From: Antarcticimicrobium sp.
GTDB lineage: Bacteria > Pseudomonadota > Alphaproteobacteria > Rhodobacterales > Rhodobacteraceae
Length of the DNA: 64,000 nucleotides
Direction: 5' to 3'
Assembly: GCF_029212575.1 (NCBI RefSeq)
Contig: NZ_JARGPK010000003.1
Coordinates: forward strand, 1-64,000
Shown: positions 42,656 to 53,152 of the stretch, piece by piece
How positions within the stretch are numbered: position 1 is the stretch's first letter
Layout of the letters: every line of letters starts with the position of its first letter
Notes under the pieces: generated by a model
Told to the model about the DNA's origin: nothing
The model's database searches: none
Seen by the model: only the letters and a program-made list of their open reading frames with translations
Translations under genes and position numbers: made by a program

Positions 42656-43924
42656 ATGACGACACTTTCCGACCCGCCGAAGGAGCAGTTCCGGCTGTCG
42701 ATGCTCCTTTACGATACACGTTACCGCTCGGGTACGATCCAGGTGATCGCGCTGATCGGTTTCATGCTTTTGGCAGCCTGGCTGATCAACAACACCGCCC
42801 AGAACCTGGCCGAACTGGGAAAGCCGATCGATTTCGGGTTCTTCAGCGAACCGGCCAGTTATGACATCAACCAGCGCCTGCTGGATTACGATTCGCGTGA
42901 CACCCATCTGCGGGCGGCGCTGATCGGGTTGCTCAACACCCTTGTGGTTGCGGTGCTTGGCTGTGCAACGGCGACGGTGATCGGCGTGGTGGTTGGCGTG
43001 CTGCGGTTGTCGCACAACTGGATCGTGGGTCGGCTGATGACGGTCTATGTGGAGATGTTCCGCAACGTGCCGGTGCTGCTGTGGATCGTGTTCATCATGG
43101 CGATCCTGATCGAGACGCTGCCGGCGCCGAGTGCGTTCCGGGGCGAGGACCCCGCCGCGAGCATGTTGCTGAGCGACAGCGTGGCCTTTACCAATCGCGG
43201 CGTCTATATCCCCGAACCGCTGTTTTCGCGCAGCCTGGGCGACATCCATCTGCTCGGCGAGGCGAGCCTGCGGTTCGACGTCAGCGTCAACCTGATCGCG
43301 ATACTTGCGGTGCTGATCGGCGGGATCTGGGTTTCGAATATCATCAAGCGCCGCGCAGACCGCATCCAGGAAAGCACCGGTGTACGGCCGACCACATGGT
43401 ATCTGCGGCTGGGCGTGATCCTGGTGCCGCTGGCCATTCTCCTGGCCGCGCTCGGTGTTCACTTCGGATATCCGGCGCTCAAGGGCTTCAACTTCCAGGG
43501 CGGCACGCATCTGCGAAACTCGCTGATCGCGCTCTGGCTGGCGCTGTCGCTTTATACCGCTGCCTTCATCGCCGAGATTGTGCGCGCCGGCATCATGGCG
43601 ATTTCCAAGGGCCAGACCGAGGCGGCCTCGGCGCTGGGGCTGCGGCAGAACCGGATCATGTCGCTGGTGATCCTGCCGCAGGCGCTACGGGTCATCGTGC
43701 CGCCGCTGATCTCGCAATACCTGAACCTGACCAAGAACTCCTCGCTGGCGATCGCGGTTGGCTACATGGACATCACCGGCACGCTGGGCGGGATCACCAT
43801 GAACCAGACCGGGCGCGAGCTGGAATGCGTGCTGCTGCTGATGCTGGTCTATCTGGTCATCAGCCTGAGCATTTCGGCGGTGATGAACTGGTACAACGAA
43901 TCCGTGAAGCTGAAGGAGCGCTGA
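42656..43924 (+). CDS. aapQ: General L-amino acid ABC transporter permease AapQ
   Basis: An inner-membrane permease of 422 residues. It has the enlarged N-terminal region typical of AapQ, including an extended periplasmic segment between early helices (about 120-210). The C-terminal HisM-type domain includes YTAAFIAEIVRAGIMAISKG and the EAA loop QTEAASALGLRQNRIMSLVI. The start MTTLSDPPKEQ is preferred over an upstream ATG inside the terminator. It ends one base before aapM. Confidence 0.92.
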   Translation: MTTLSDPPKEQFRLSMLLYDTRYRSGTIQVIALIGFMLLAAWLINNTAQNLAELGKPIDFGFFSEPASYDINQRLLDYDSRDTHLRAALIGLLNTLVVAVLGCATATVIGVVVGVLRLSHNWIVGRLMTVYVEMFRNVPVLLWIVFIMAILIETLPAPSAFRGEDPAASMLLSDSVAFTNRGVYIPEPLFSRSLGDIHLLGEASLRFDVSVNLIAILAVLIGGIWVSNIIKRRADRIQESTGVRPTTWYLRLGVILVPLAILLAALGVHFGYPALKGFNFQGGTHLRNSLIALWLALSLYTAAFIAEIVRAGIMAISKGQTEAASALGLRQNRIMSLVILPQALRVIVPPLISQYLNLTKNSSLAIAVGYMDITGTLGGITMNQTGRELECVLLLMLVYLVISLSISAVMNWYNESVKLKER

Positions 43925-43925
43925 G

Positions 43926-45236
43926 ATGTCCGATGTGTCTTTTGTCCGCACGGAAATGCTGCCCGAAAAGGCGCCGCCGCCGACATCGGCAGGTGCCATC
44001 GGCTGGGCGCGGGAAAACCTGTTCTCGGGCTGGTTCAACACGCTGCTGACGCTGGCCTCGCTGGTGGTGGTCTACTACGTGCTGTCGGCGATCGTGCCGT
44101 GGATCCTGTCGCCGACCTTCTCGGGAACCTCGCTGGGCCAATGTCGCGAAATGCTGGCCGCGGCCGGCCAGGAGTCCGGCCATGGCGGTGGCGCCTGCTG
44201 GGGCGTGATCCGCGAACGTTGGATCCAGCTGATGTTCGGGTTCTACCCGAGCGAGCTTTATTGGCGCCCCATCGCGGCCTTCGTGTTGCTGGCGGTGGCG
44301 CTGGCGCCGATCCTGTTCTCGGACAAGGTGCCGGCCAAGCTGATCTGGTTCTCGGCGGCCTACCCGTTCATCTTTCCCTGGCTGCTCTGGGGCGGCGCCG
44401 TCTGGGGGCCGATCTCGGCCGCCGCCGGTTTCGTGATCGCGTTTGTGGTCTATCGCATCGTCAGCCAGTCGATGAGTGATCTCATCGGGTTGGTCGGCGG
44501 CATCCTGGTTGCGCTGATCTGGTGGCTGGTGCTGTCGGGGATCGCCGTCTCGGCGCTGGACAGTATCCTGCCCATCGGACTCGAACCGGTGGAAAGCCGC
44601 AAGTTCGGGGGCTTCATGCTGTCGATCACCATCGGCATCGTTGCCATCGCCTGTTCGTTGCCCCTGGGCATCGTGATGGCGCTGGGGCGGCAATCGGACC
44701 TGATGATCGTCAAGTACCTCTGCGTCGGCTTCATCGAGTTCATCCGCGGCGTGCCGTTGATCACCCTGCTGTTCGTGGCCTCGACCCTGCTGAACATCTT
44801 CATGCCGCCGGGGACCAATTTCGACATCATCCTGCGGGTGCTGATCATGGTGACGCTGTTTGCCACAGCCTATATGGCCGAGGTGATCCGCGGCGGGCTG
44901 GCGGCGCTGCCCAAGGGGCAGTACGAGGGCGCCGATTCGCTGGGGCTGGACTATTGGCAGGCGCAGCGGCTGATCATCATGCCACAGGCGCTGAAGATCT
45001 CGATCCCCGGGATCGTGAGCACCTTCATCGGGGTGTTCAAGGACACCACGCTGGTGTCGATCATCGGGCTTCTCGATCCGCTGGGTCTGTCCAACGCCAT
45101 CCGTGCCGACGCCAACTGGAACGGCATCGTGTGGGAGCTTTATGGCTTCATCGCGCTGCTGTTCTTCGTCTTCTGCTTCGGCATGTCCCGTTACTCCATG
45201 TATCTGGAGCGCAAGCTTCAGACCGGCCACAGGTAA
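43926..45236 (+). CDS. aapM: General L-amino acid ABC transporter permease AapM
   Basis: The second permease, 436 residues with about nine or ten membrane helices. The N-terminal half is the extended AapM region. The C-terminal half has [40 protein letters not shown] and the EAA loop [20 protein letters not shown]. It starts one base after the aapQ stop region and ends ten bases before aapP. Confidence 0.92.
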   Translation: MSDVSFVRTEMLPEKAPPPTSAGAIGWARENLFSGWFNTLLTLASLVVVYYVLSAIVPWILSPTFSGTSLGQCREMLAAAGQESGHGGGACWGVIRERWIQLMFGFYPSELYWRPIAAFVLLAVALAPILFSDKVPAKLIWFSAAYPFIFPWLLWGGAVWGPISAAAGFVIAFVVYRIVSQSMSDLIGLVGGILVALIWWLVLSGIAVSALDSILPIGLEPVESRKFGGFMLSITIGIVAIACSLPLGIVMALGRQSDLMIVKYLCVGFIEFIRGVPLITLLFVASTLLNIFMPPGTNFDIILRVLIMVTLFATAYMAEVIRGGLAALPKGQYEGADSLGLDYWQAQRLIIMPQALKISIPGIVSTFIGVFKDTTLVSIIGLLDPLGLSNAIRADANWNGIVWELYGFIALLFFVFCFGMSRYSMYLERKLQTGHR

Positions 45237-45246
45237 GGATAGAACA

Positions 45247-46038
<792 letters not shown>

Positions 46039-46061
46039 ACCGGACGGGAAAACACGGACGG

Positions 46062-46087
46062 GGCCGGGCGGTTCGCCCGGCCTTTTT
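46062..46087 (+). terminator. Rho-independent terminator of aapJQMP
   Basis: GGCCGGGCG and CGCCCGGCC form a 9-bp perfect stem followed by TTTTT, 24 bases after the aapP stop. It touches the stop of the converging phosphatase gene and may act for both. Confidence 0.9.
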
Positions 46088-46584
46088 CATTGCTCCGGCA
46101 GGTCGCGCGGAACGGTGAACCCGACCAGATCGCCGCTGCGCCAGGCCAGCTTGTCCCAGCTGTCGAGGTCGAAGTGCGCCACCAGGGTGGCGCCGGTCGG
46201 GTAATCGCGGAACCTGGGGTGGTCGGGCGGCGCGCCGAGGATCTCGGCGGCGAACTGGCCGATGCCGGGGCTGTGGCCCAGCAGCAACACGGTGTCTCCG
46301 GTGGCGCCGGAGAGCTCGCGCAGGATCTGGTTGGCGGTGACGAGGTAGAGCGTATCGCTCACCTCGGCCGGGGTGTCGAAGCCCATCCGCTCATAGGTCT
46401 CACGGGTGCGCCGCGCCGACGAGCAGAGCACCTCGTCCGGCACCAGCCCGCGGGCGCGCAGCCAGGCACCGATGGCCTCGGCCGATTTTCGGCCGCGTTT
46501 GTTCAGGGGGCGGTCGTGGTCGTTCATGCCGGGGCTGTCCCAGCTGGACTTGGCATGGCGGGTCAGGATCAGGGTCTTGGGCAT
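46087..46584 (-). CDS. SixA-like phosphohistidine phosphatase (histidine phosphatase family)
   Basis: A 165-residue phosphatase of the RHG superfamily. The catalytic motif is LTRHAKS with H10; a second histidine lies in LLLGHSPGIG (near 118), and RPLNKRGRKSA (near 27) and CSSARRTRETYERMGF complete the SixA pattern. SixA dephosphorylates histidine phosphotransfer proteins, such as ArcB or the nitrogen PTS in E. coli; the target here is unknown. The upstream in-frame extension overlaps the ferredoxin gene and was not used; the two genes still overlap by 16 bases. Confidence 0.85.
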   Translation of the reverse strand: MPKTLILTRHAKSSWDSPGMNDHDRPLNKRGRKSAEAIGAWLRARGLVPDEVLCSSARRTRETYERMGFDTPAEVSDTLYLVTANQILRELSGATGDTVLLLGHSPGIGQFAAEILGAPPDHPRFRDYPTGATLVAHFDLDSWDKLAWRSGDLVGFTVPRDLPEQ

Positions 46585-47252
46585 GGCGGATGAAAGGACC
46601 TCATGTGCAAGGCGGATTGCGCGGGGCTCCTCTCGGCGCCCCGGCTGACCGGACAGGCGCGGCGCACCGCGCACCCCTGCAGCATACAGGATTGACCGGC
46701 AGGGCTGTCCAGATATTCGTGACAGCGGGGCACATCATAGGGCGCGGCCCCGCCGAGCGCCCCGACCGGGCAGGCGGTCAGGCAGGGTTTTCCGGCGCAA
46801 CTGTCGCAGGGCGATGAAGCGGTTGCGCGGGGCAGAGCGAGCGGCTCAACGAAATGCAGCGCCCCGCGATAGGAGATCATCAGCCCGACCGTGTCATGCA
46901 CCAGCATGCCGGTGGGGCTGGAAAAGGCGCGGCCGGATTTCAGCGCCCAGTCGATGAAGGGGGCGTAGGGTGGGCCGCCGAAGGGGAAATGCGCGGTTGC
47001 ACCCAGGGTGGCGGCCAACCCGCCGACGACGCGCCGGGACCAGCGGTCGACCGGATCGGGCGCGCCGTGCCGCGCCTCGGGCGCGGCGGTGAAGGCGGGC
47101 CAGAAGCCGCGCCCCGCGCCCAACAGGACCAAGCTGCCGCCGGAGAGGCCCTTGGCGCCGGATGCGTCCACATCGAGGGCACCCATCACGATCAGCCCGG
47201 CCGCCCCGGCGGCGTCGCGGACCGCCTCGTAGAGATGCGCGGGCTCCGCCAC
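46569..47252 (-). CDS. Ferredoxin-like iron-sulfur protein
   Basis: A 227-residue protein with a GTG start. Two cysteine clusters lie in the last third: CDSCAGKPCLTACPVGAL (near 146) and CMLQGCAVRRACPVS (near 187). They could bind one or two Fe-S clusters in a QueG-like arrangement, though the protein is far shorter than epoxyqueuosine reductase and lacks its cobalamin part. Its function is unknown. It lies between argB and the sixA-like gene on the same strand. Confidence 0.75.
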   Translation of the reverse strand: MAEPAHLYEAVRDAAGAAGLIVMGALDVDASGAKGLSGGSLVLLGAGRGFWPAFTAAPEARHGAPDPVDRWSRRVVGGLAATLGATAHFPFGGPPYAPFIDWALKSGRAFSSPTGMLVHDTVGLMISYRGALHFVEPLALPRATASSPCDSCAGKPCLTACPVGALGGAAPYDVPRCHEYLDSPAGQSCMLQGCAVRRACPVSRGAERSPAQSALHMRSFHPPCPRP

Positions 47253-47264
47253 GGACGCCGGGCC

Positions 47265-48128
47265 TCAGCCGCCCCGGATCAGCGAGCCTGCGCCGTGTTC
47301 TGTGAACAGCTCCAGCAGCACCGCGTTGGGGGCGCGTCCGTCGATGATGGCAACCGCGCGCACGCCGCCCTCGATCGCGGTGAGCGCGGTTTCGGTTTTG
47401 GGGATCATGCCGCCGGCGATCACGCCCGCGCGGGTCATCTCGCGGATGTTCGCGGCGGTCAGTTCGGTTACCACCTCGCCGTCGGCGTTCTTGACGCCGG
47501 GCACATCCGTCAGCAGCAGCAGGCGGTCGGCCTTGAGGGCTGCGGCGATGGCGCCGGCGGCGGTGTCGCCGTTGACGTTGAAGGTCTCGCCGTTGCGGCC
47601 GGCGCCGATCGGGGCGATCACCGGGATGATCTCATGCGCGAAGAGATCGGTCAGCAGCTTGGGGTTCATCTGAGCCGGGGTGCCGACGAAGCCAAGCGCC
47701 GGGTCGGTCTGGTCGCAGACCATCAGGTTGGCATCCTTGCCCGAGAGGCCCACCGCGGTTCCGCCCTGCCGGTTGACCGCCTGCACGATCCGCTTGTTGA
47801 CGAGGCCGGACAGCACCATCTCGACCACCTCGACGGTGGCTTTGTCGGTCACACGCTTGCCGTTGACGAATTCGGACTGAACGCCCAGCTTGCCCAGCAT
47901 GGCATTGATCATCGGGCCGCCGCCATGAACGATCACCGGGTTCACGCCGACCTGCCGCATCAGCACAACGTCGCGTGCGAAAATGTCCATCGCCGCGTCG
48001 CTGCCCATGGCGTGACCGCCCAGCTTGATGACGATGATGGCCTCGTCATAGCGCTGCAGGTAGGGCAGCGCGTGAGACAGCGTTTCGGCGGTGGCGATCC
48101 AGTTGCGGTTCATGTCCTGTGTCTTCAT
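47265..48128 (-). CDS. argB: Acetylglutamate kinase
   Basis: Phosphorylates N-acetylglutamate in arginine biosynthesis. The 287 residues contain [10 protein letters not shown] (near 33, ATP phosphate binding), [14 protein letters not shown] (near 65), [26 protein letters not shown] (near 190), [10 protein letters not shown] and [11 protein letters not shown] (near 239). The length and N-terminal helix ([15 protein letters not shown]) suit the arginine-inhibited hexameric type. GGAG lies before the ATG. It follows engB on the minus strand with 50 bases between. Confidence 0.95.
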   Translation of the reverse strand: MKTQDMNRNWIATAETLSHALPYLQRYDEAIIVIKLGGHAMGSDAAMDIFARDVVLMRQVGVNPVIVHGGGPMINAMLGKLGVQSEFVNGKRVTDKATVEVVEMVLSGLVNKRIVQAVNRQGGTAVGLSGKDANLMVCDQTDPALGFVGTPAQMNPKLLTDLFAHEIIPVIAPIGAGRNGETFNVNGDTAAGAIAAALKADRLLLLTDVPGVKNADGEVVTELTAANIREMTRAGVIAGGMIPKTETALTAIEGGVRAVAIIDGRAPNAVLLELFTEHGAGSLIRGG

Positions 48129-48178
48129 CGGAAACTCCGTTCCGGGCGAAATCTCACGAAAGCCGCGCGCGGCGCAAG

Positions 48179-48835
48179 CTATTCTTGCGTCAGCCCGTGG
48201 ATGATGGTGCGCAGCGTGGCAATGCCGTCGCCCTTCTCGGACGAGGTCAGCACGATCTCGGGGTAGGCGGCGGGGTGATTGGCCAGCGCGCCGCGCACTT
48301 GCGTCAGCACCTTGTCGCGGTCGGCTGCCTTGACCTTGTCGATCTTGGTCAGCACGCATTGGAAGGTGACCGCGCTGCTGTCGAGCCGCGTCATGATCTC
48401 TTCGTCCACCGGTTTCACCCCGTGGCGCGCGTCGACCAGGACGAAGGCGCGGCGCAGGGTCTGGCGGCCGGAAAGGTACTGTTTCAGCAGCCGCTGCCAT
48501 TTCTCCACCACCGGAAGCGGCGCGTTGGCAAAACCGTAGCCGGGCAGATCGACGAGATAGAGATCCGGCCCTTGCGTGAAATAGTTGATCTCCTGCGTCC
48601 GCCCCGGCGTGTTGGAGGCCCGCGCCAACCCCTTGGTGCCGGTCAGCGCGTTGATGAGGGAGGATTTTCCGACGTTGGAGCGCCCGGCGAAACAGACCTC
48701 GACCCGGTCGGCGGGGGGAAGGCCGGACATGGCGACCACGCCCTTGACGAAGAGCGACTCGCGCGCGAACAGCAGGCGGCCGGCCTCGGCGGTCTGCGGA
48801 TCAGGCTCTTCTGCAAGGGGAAAGCGCATCTGCAT
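48179..48835 (-). CDS. engB: Ribosome biogenesis GTP-binding protein EngB/YsxC (YihA)
   Basis: An essential small GTPase that helps assemble the large ribosomal subunit. The 218 residues have G1 GRSNVGKSS (51-59), G2 region [10 protein letters not shown]3 DLPGYGFA, G4 TKIDK and G5 TSSEKGDG. The start ATG shares one base with the MOSC gene stop (TGATG), so translation is coupled. A second in-frame ATG six bases on is possible. Confidence 0.93.
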   Translation of the reverse strand: MQMRFPLAEEPDPQTAEAGRLLFARESLFVKGVVAMSGLPPADRVEVCFAGRSNVGKSSLINALTGTKGLARASNTPGRTQEINYFTQGPDLYLVDLPGYGFANAPLPVVEKWQRLLKQYLSGRQTLRRAFVLVDARHGVKPVDEEIMTRLDSSAVTFQCVLTKIDKVKAADRDKVLTQVRGALANHPAAYPEIVLTSSEKGDGIATLRTIIHGLTQE

Positions 48836-49596
48836 CAGGTCAGAACCTCGATCCCGTCGCCCTCGGCCAGCGGGCCGCCGCGGGTCACGCGGGCATAGAC
48901 GCCGCAATCCTGGTGGCCGAAGCCCTCGTTCAGGGCCTTCAGCGTCTCGGCGTCGCGCTGGCCGGTCCGGGGGTTCGCGGTGGTCGCCATGCAGCGGCGG
49001 ATCGGTTCCACCACCTCCAGCTCGACCGCGCCGATGCGCAGCCGCTTGCCGGGCCATGTGACCTCTTCCCAGGCCTCGACGCCGTCGAACAGGATGTTGC
49101 CGCGCCAGCGCAGCGGCGAGATCGCATGCCCAAGCTGCGCCTCGACCGCGGCATGGCTGGCCAGGTTGATCAGCGAGACCGATTGGTAATCGCTGTCGGT
49201 CATCGCCACATCCGGCGCCCGGACCAGCCGCGCGGGCAATGCCCGGTCGGGGTTGGACAGGGGCTGCACCCAGGCGATGAAGCGGGCGGCATCGCCCGCG
49301 TCGTCGGGATCGATGGTGATGTCCTCGCGCTCGGGATGGCCCAGCGTGAGGCGGCCACTGGCAGAATCGGTTTGCGCCCGGATCGCCTGCAGCGCGGGCG
49401 ATTTCGCCCCGATCGAGAACTCCCGGCAGGGCACCCAGCCGGGCGCGTCGGCGTCAAAGCGCGATTGTTCATGCGCCACCGCCCAGCGCCGGTCCCCGGG
49501 CAGGGCGGCGCCCTCGGTCAGGGCCAGTTGCGTCACCCGTTCGCGCCCGTGGGATTTGATCGGGTGACGCCAGATCTCCCTGACCCGGGCGGTCAC
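48835..49596 (-). CDS. MOSC domain protein
   Basis: A 253-residue protein of the MOSC family, related to the molybdenum cofactor sulfurase C-terminus and YcbX/YiiM. It has the N-terminal beta-barrel segment (VREIWRHPIKSHGRERV, 4-20) and ALPGDRRWAV. Nearer the end are the MOSC core FRGNILFDG-like RWRGNILFDGVEAWEE (near 163) and the conserved cysteine in PIRRCMATTANP (near 196). Such proteins can act with molybdenum enzymes that reduce N-hydroxylated compounds. The window contains one molybdoenzyme, SoeABC, but 40 kb away. The stop overlaps engB. Confidence 0.82.
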   Translation of the reverse strand: MTARVREIWRHPIKSHGRERVTQLALTEGAALPGDRRWAVAHEQSRFDADAPGWVPCREFSIGAKSPALQAIRAQTDSASGRLTLGHPEREDITIDPDDAGDAARFIAWVQPLSNPDRALPARLVRAPDVAMTDSDYQSVSLINLASHAAVEAQLGHAISPLRWRGNILFDGVEAWEEVTWPGKRLRIGAVELEVVEPIRRCMATTANPRTGQRDAETLKALNEGFGHQDCGVYARVTRGGPLAEGDGIEVLT

Positions 49597-51416
49597 TTCT
49601 TGCCCCCGGAGGCGCCGCGCTTGAAGGTTTCCTTGATGTTGCCGAAAACGTCCGGCTTGTACCCCTGGCTGCGCATGATCAGGTACTGCTGGGTAAAGGT
49701 GATGGTGTTGTTGGAGATCCAGTACACCACCAGCCCGCTGGCAAAGCCGCCCAGCATGAACATGAAGACCCAGGGCATCCAGGCAAAGATCATCTTTTGC
49801 GTCGGATCGGTGGGCGCCGGGTTCAGCTTCTGCTGCAGGAACATCGAGATGCCCAGCAGCAGCGGCAGGATGCCGATCAGCACCGTCGCCATCAGTGTTC
49901 CCGGCTCCGGTCCGGCCCAGGGGGCCAGGCCGAAGAAGTTCATGATCGAGGTGGGATCCGGCGCGCTGAGATCCTGGAACGGGCCGAACCAGCCGGTCTG
50001 GCGCAGCTCGATGGTGACGAAGATCACCTTGTAGAGCGAGAAGAAGATCGGGATCTGCAGCAGGATCGGCAGACAGCCGGCAGCCGGGTTCACCTTTTCC
50101 TTCTTGTAGAGCTCCATCATCCCCTGCTGGACCTTCTGGCGATCATCGCCGGCGGCTTCCTTCAGCTTTTCCATCTGCGGCTGAAGTTCCTTCATCTTGG
50201 CCATCGAGACGTAGGATTTGAAGGCCAGCGGGAACAGGATCGCCTTGAGGATCAGGGTCAGGCCGATGATCGACCAGCCCATGTTGCCGAGCAGGTTGTG
50301 GATATTGTGCAGCAGCCAGAAGATCGGCTTGGTCAGGAAAAAGAACCAGCCCCAGTCGATGCTGTCGATGAACCCCTCGATGCCCGCGTTCTCGTACTTG
50401 CGGATGGTTTCCCATTCCTTGGCACCGGCGAAGAGCTGCGTGGTGACCTGCGCCGACTGGCCCGCGCCCAGGGTTTCGGTCGGCAGCACTGTTTCGGTCT
50501 GGTAGATGTCGCGGCGGTCGTCGTATTTCGCCACCTGCTTGAAGGCGCTGCCGGGCGCGGGGATCAGCGTGGTCATCCAGTAGTGGTCGGTGAAGCCGAT
50601 CCAGCCGTTGGTCTGCACCTGGTTGACCTCGGCGCGGGCGCCCTCCCGGGCCTGGAAATCGAAATCCGGCATCTTCTTGTAGTCGGTCTCGGTCAGTTCG
50701 CCGTCGGCCATGGCGACCACGCCCTCATGCAGGATGAAGAACTTCTTGCGGTTGGCGGGTTCGCCGTGGCGGGCCAGGATGCCGTAGGGCGCCAGGCCGA
50801 CGGTGGCGCCACTGGCGTTTTCGACCGATTGGGTGACGGTGAACATGTAATCGGCGTCGATCGCGATCTCGCGGCGGAAGGTCAGCCCCTTGCCGTTGAC
50901 CCAGGACAGGGTGACCGGCGCATCGATGCCCAGGGTCCCGCCCGAGGCGACGCGCCATTCGGTGTTTGGCCCGGGCACATCGTCCAGCGTCAGCCCGGCA
51001 CCCGGCGCCCATCCATAAAGCGCGTAATAGGCCCCCTCGTCCCCCACCGGTTTCAGCATCTTGACGATCGGCGATCCCGCATCGATGGTTTCGCGGTAAT
51101 CCTTCAGCGACAGGTCATCGATCCGCCCGCCCAGCAGCGAGATACTACCGGTGAGGCGCGGCGTGTCGATGGCGACACGCGGGGCGTCGGCGACGGTTTC
51201 CTGCACGGCCGCACCCTGGCCGGCGCCGGTCTCGCCGGCCCCGGCGCTGGGGGCGGTGGCGGGCACGCTGGCCTCCGGCGCGGTCTGGCTGACCTGCCCG
51301 GTCGGCGGGGCCTCGGCGGTTTCGGGTTCCGGTGGCGGAAAGAAGAGGAACCACCCGAGGATCACCAGGAAACTGAGGGCCGTTGCGATAATGAGGTTCT
51401 TGTTCTGATCGTCCAT
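49593..51416 (-). CDS. yidC: Membrane protein insertase YidC
   Basis: Inserts proteins into the cytoplasmic membrane alone or with SecYEG. The 607 residues follow the Gram-negative plan: a first helix (8-27, LIIATALSFLVILGWFLFFP), an Ala/Pro-rich linker, and a periplasmic beta-sandwich (about 70-355). Five conserved helices make up the rest, with FKSYVSMAKMKELQPQMEKL before the groove and the signature PAAGCLPILLQIPIFFSLYK (near 447). The C-terminus is basic. The start of the MOSC gene overlaps its stop by four bases. yidC is separated from rnpA-yidD by three unrelated genes. Confidence 0.96.
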   Translation of the reverse strand: MDDQNKNLIIATALSFLVILGWFLFFPPPEPETAEAPPTGQVSQTAPEASVPATAPSAGAGETGAGQGAAVQETVADAPRVAIDTPRLTGSISLLGGRIDDLSLKDYRETIDAGSPIVKMLKPVGDEGAYYALYGWAPGAGLTLDDVPGPNTEWRVASGGTLGIDAPVTLSWVNGKGLTFRREIAIDADYMFTVTQSVENASGATVGLAPYGILARHGEPANRKKFFILHEGVVAMADGELTETDYKKMPDFDFQAREGARAEVNQVQTNGWIGFTDHYWMTTLIPAPGSAFKQVAKYDDRRDIYQTETVLPTETLGAGQSAQVTTQLFAGAKEWETIRKYENAGIEGFIDSIDWGWFFFLTKPIFWLLHNIHNLLGNMGWSIIGLTLILKAILFPLAFKSYVSMAKMKELQPQMEKLKEAAGDDRQKVQQGMMELYKKEKVNPAAGCLPILLQIPIFFSLYKVIFVTIELRQTGWFGPFQDLSAPDPTSIMNFFGLAPWAGPEPGTLMATVLIGILPLLLGISMFLQQKLNPAPTDPTQKMIFAWMPWVFMFMLGGFASGLVVYWISNNTITFTQQYLIMRSQGYKPDVFGNIKETFKRGASGGKK

Positions 51417-51538
51417 AGGGGACCGCCACCTTGTGCTGTCACTGACAGGGTGGGTTCAACAGAGTGCGGCCCCAAAGGTCAAGCGGATTCCGGGCCGGGT
51501 GCCGCGTGCCGCCGGGCCGCGGCCGGGCTGCGGGGCAC

Positions 51539-53086
51539 CTATCCGGTTTCGCGGCCGATCCGTGGCGCATCCTGCAGTTTCGCCCGATGTGCGGCGATCC
51601 AGTCCAGCGTGTGGTCGAAGGGCATCGGCCGGCCGATTCCGAAACCCTGCACATGGTCGCAGCCCAGCTGCGCCAGGAGCGCATGTTCCCCCACCGTCTC
51701 GACCCCCTCGGCCAGGGTTTCCAGGTCCAGGCGTTCGGCCATCGTCAGGATCGCCGCGATCAGTTTCTGCTGCTCGGGGTCGCGGTCCGCCTTCATCACG
51801 AAGGAGCGGTCGATCTTGATGCGAGACACCGCGAACCGCTTGATCGAGGCCAGCGAGGCCTGTCCGGTGCCGAAATCGTCAAGGTCGATACGGCAACCCA
51901 GTTTGGCCAGGCCCGAGATGTTGCGCGTGATGGTTTCGTCGGGATCCGTGCCCATGACGGTTTCGAGGATCTCGATCGACAGCCGGTCCGGGGTCAGGTC
52001 GAAACGGTCGAGTTCCCAGCGGATGCGGTCGACCAGCGAGGGATTGCGCAATTCCTCGGTGGAGAAGTTCACGCCGACGCGCGGCACGTCCGCACCGGCG
52101 CTGTCCCAGGCCTTGAGCGCGGTCAGCGCGTTGTACAGGATCACCTCGCCCAGCCGCTCCATCAGCCCGGCCTCCTCCAGCGCCGGCAGGAAGGTCGCGG
52201 TGGGAAGCATCCCGTGCACCGGGTGCTGCCAGCGCGCCAGCGCCTCGAACCCGGTGATCTTGCCGGTGTCGGTCGAAATCTGCGGCTGATACCAGGGCTG
52301 GATCTGGCCGTTTTCGAGCGCCGCGGCGGCCTCTTCGCGCAGGTCGCTGCGGGCGCGGCTGCGGCGGTGCGTGTCCTGGCTGAAGACCCGGATCGCCGAG
52401 GGGCCGTTGGCCTGCGCATCGTTCAGCGCCTCGCCCGCCGCGGCGAACCAGGCGGCGGCATTCGATCCCGGAGCGCGGCTGCGCAGGCACAACCCGACCG
52501 AGCATGTCACATAGAGTGTCGCGGCATTCAGCGGGATCGGATCCTCGATCGCGCTCTGCATGCGCCCGGCGAGCTGGATGCACAGCTCCAGATCCAGCTG
52601 GCGCACCGGCGTGAGGCAGACGGCAAAGCGGCTGTCGCCGATCCGGGCGACGGTATCGGAGCCGCGCAGCGCGCTTCCGATCCGCTCGCCGGTCTGCAGC
52701 GCCATCAGGTCGGCGGCGCCCTGGCCGTGGCGTTCCTCCAACTCGCGGTAATCGTCAAGCTCCAGCACGAAACAGGCCGAGCGCAGGCCGGAGCGCGTGG
52801 TTTCGGAATAGACCCTTTCGAGCGCCGCCTCGAATCCGTCGCGCAGCAGCAGCCCGGTCACAGCGTCGCGCGGCACCAGCGGCGCCCGCGCGCGTTCGTC
52901 GAAGGCCCCGGCAAAGGCGAAGAGCAGCGGCAGCCCCAGCGAGGTAATCACCAGCGCCGACTCGCCCCAGAGCCAGAACGCCCCGAGCGTGATCGCCGGC
53001 AGGAACGCCAGCACCGGAGGGCCCATCAGAATGGTCAGGGCGTTGTGGCGCAGCCGGCTGAGGGCGCTGGGGTTGGGCAGGGGCAT
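51539..53086 (-). CDS. Membrane-anchored EAL-domain c-di-GMP phosphodiesterase with degenerate GGDEF
   Basis: A 515-residue signalling protein. Two hydrophobic segments (about 20-60) anchor it. The next 170 residues resemble a GGDEF domain, but the active motif reads RIGDSRFAV, so cyclase activity is unlikely. The EAL domain (about 255-505) keeps FEALARWQHP, NFSTEEL, the Glu of IEILETVMG, DDFGTGQAS, KIDRSF, AEGVET and QGFGIGRP, the set needed for c-di-GMP hydrolysis. An alternative ATG nine codons upstream (53113) exists; this one is preferred because AAAGG precedes it. The gene lies between yidC and ttcA. Confidence 0.85.
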   Translation of the reverse strand: MPLPNPSALSRLRHNALTILMGPPVLAFLPAITLGAFWLWGESALVITSLGLPLLFAFAGAFDERARAPLVPRDAVTGLLLRDGFEAALERVYSETTRSGLRSACFVLELDDYRELEERHGQGAADLMALQTGERIGSALRGSDTVARIGDSRFAVCLTPVRQLDLELCIQLAGRMQSAIEDPIPLNAATLYVTCSVGLCLRSRAPGSNAAAWFAAAGEALNDAQANGPSAIRVFSQDTHRRSRARSDLREEAAAALENGQIQPWYQPQISTDTGKITGFEALARWQHPVHGMLPTATFLPALEEAGLMERLGEVILYNALTALKAWDSAGADVPRVGVNFSTEELRNPSLVDRIRWELDRFDLTPDRLSIEILETVMGTDPDETITRNISGLAKLGCRIDLDDFGTGQASLASIKRFAVSRIKIDRSFVMKADRDPEQQKLIAAILTMAERLDLETLAEGVETVGEHALLAQLGCDHVQGFGIGRPMPFDHTLDWIAAHRAKLQDAPRIGRETG

Positions 53087-53152
53087 GGCAGCGGGGCCTT
53101 TCACATTTCGCATTGCGCGAGGTGAGGTTAGCCCGATGTTCTGACCCAGATG

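Noticed and set aside
49797-52289. An 830-codon plus-strand open frame opposite yidC and the EAL gene
   Set aside because: Both real genes have complete motifs on the minus strand; the frame is a by-product of high GC.
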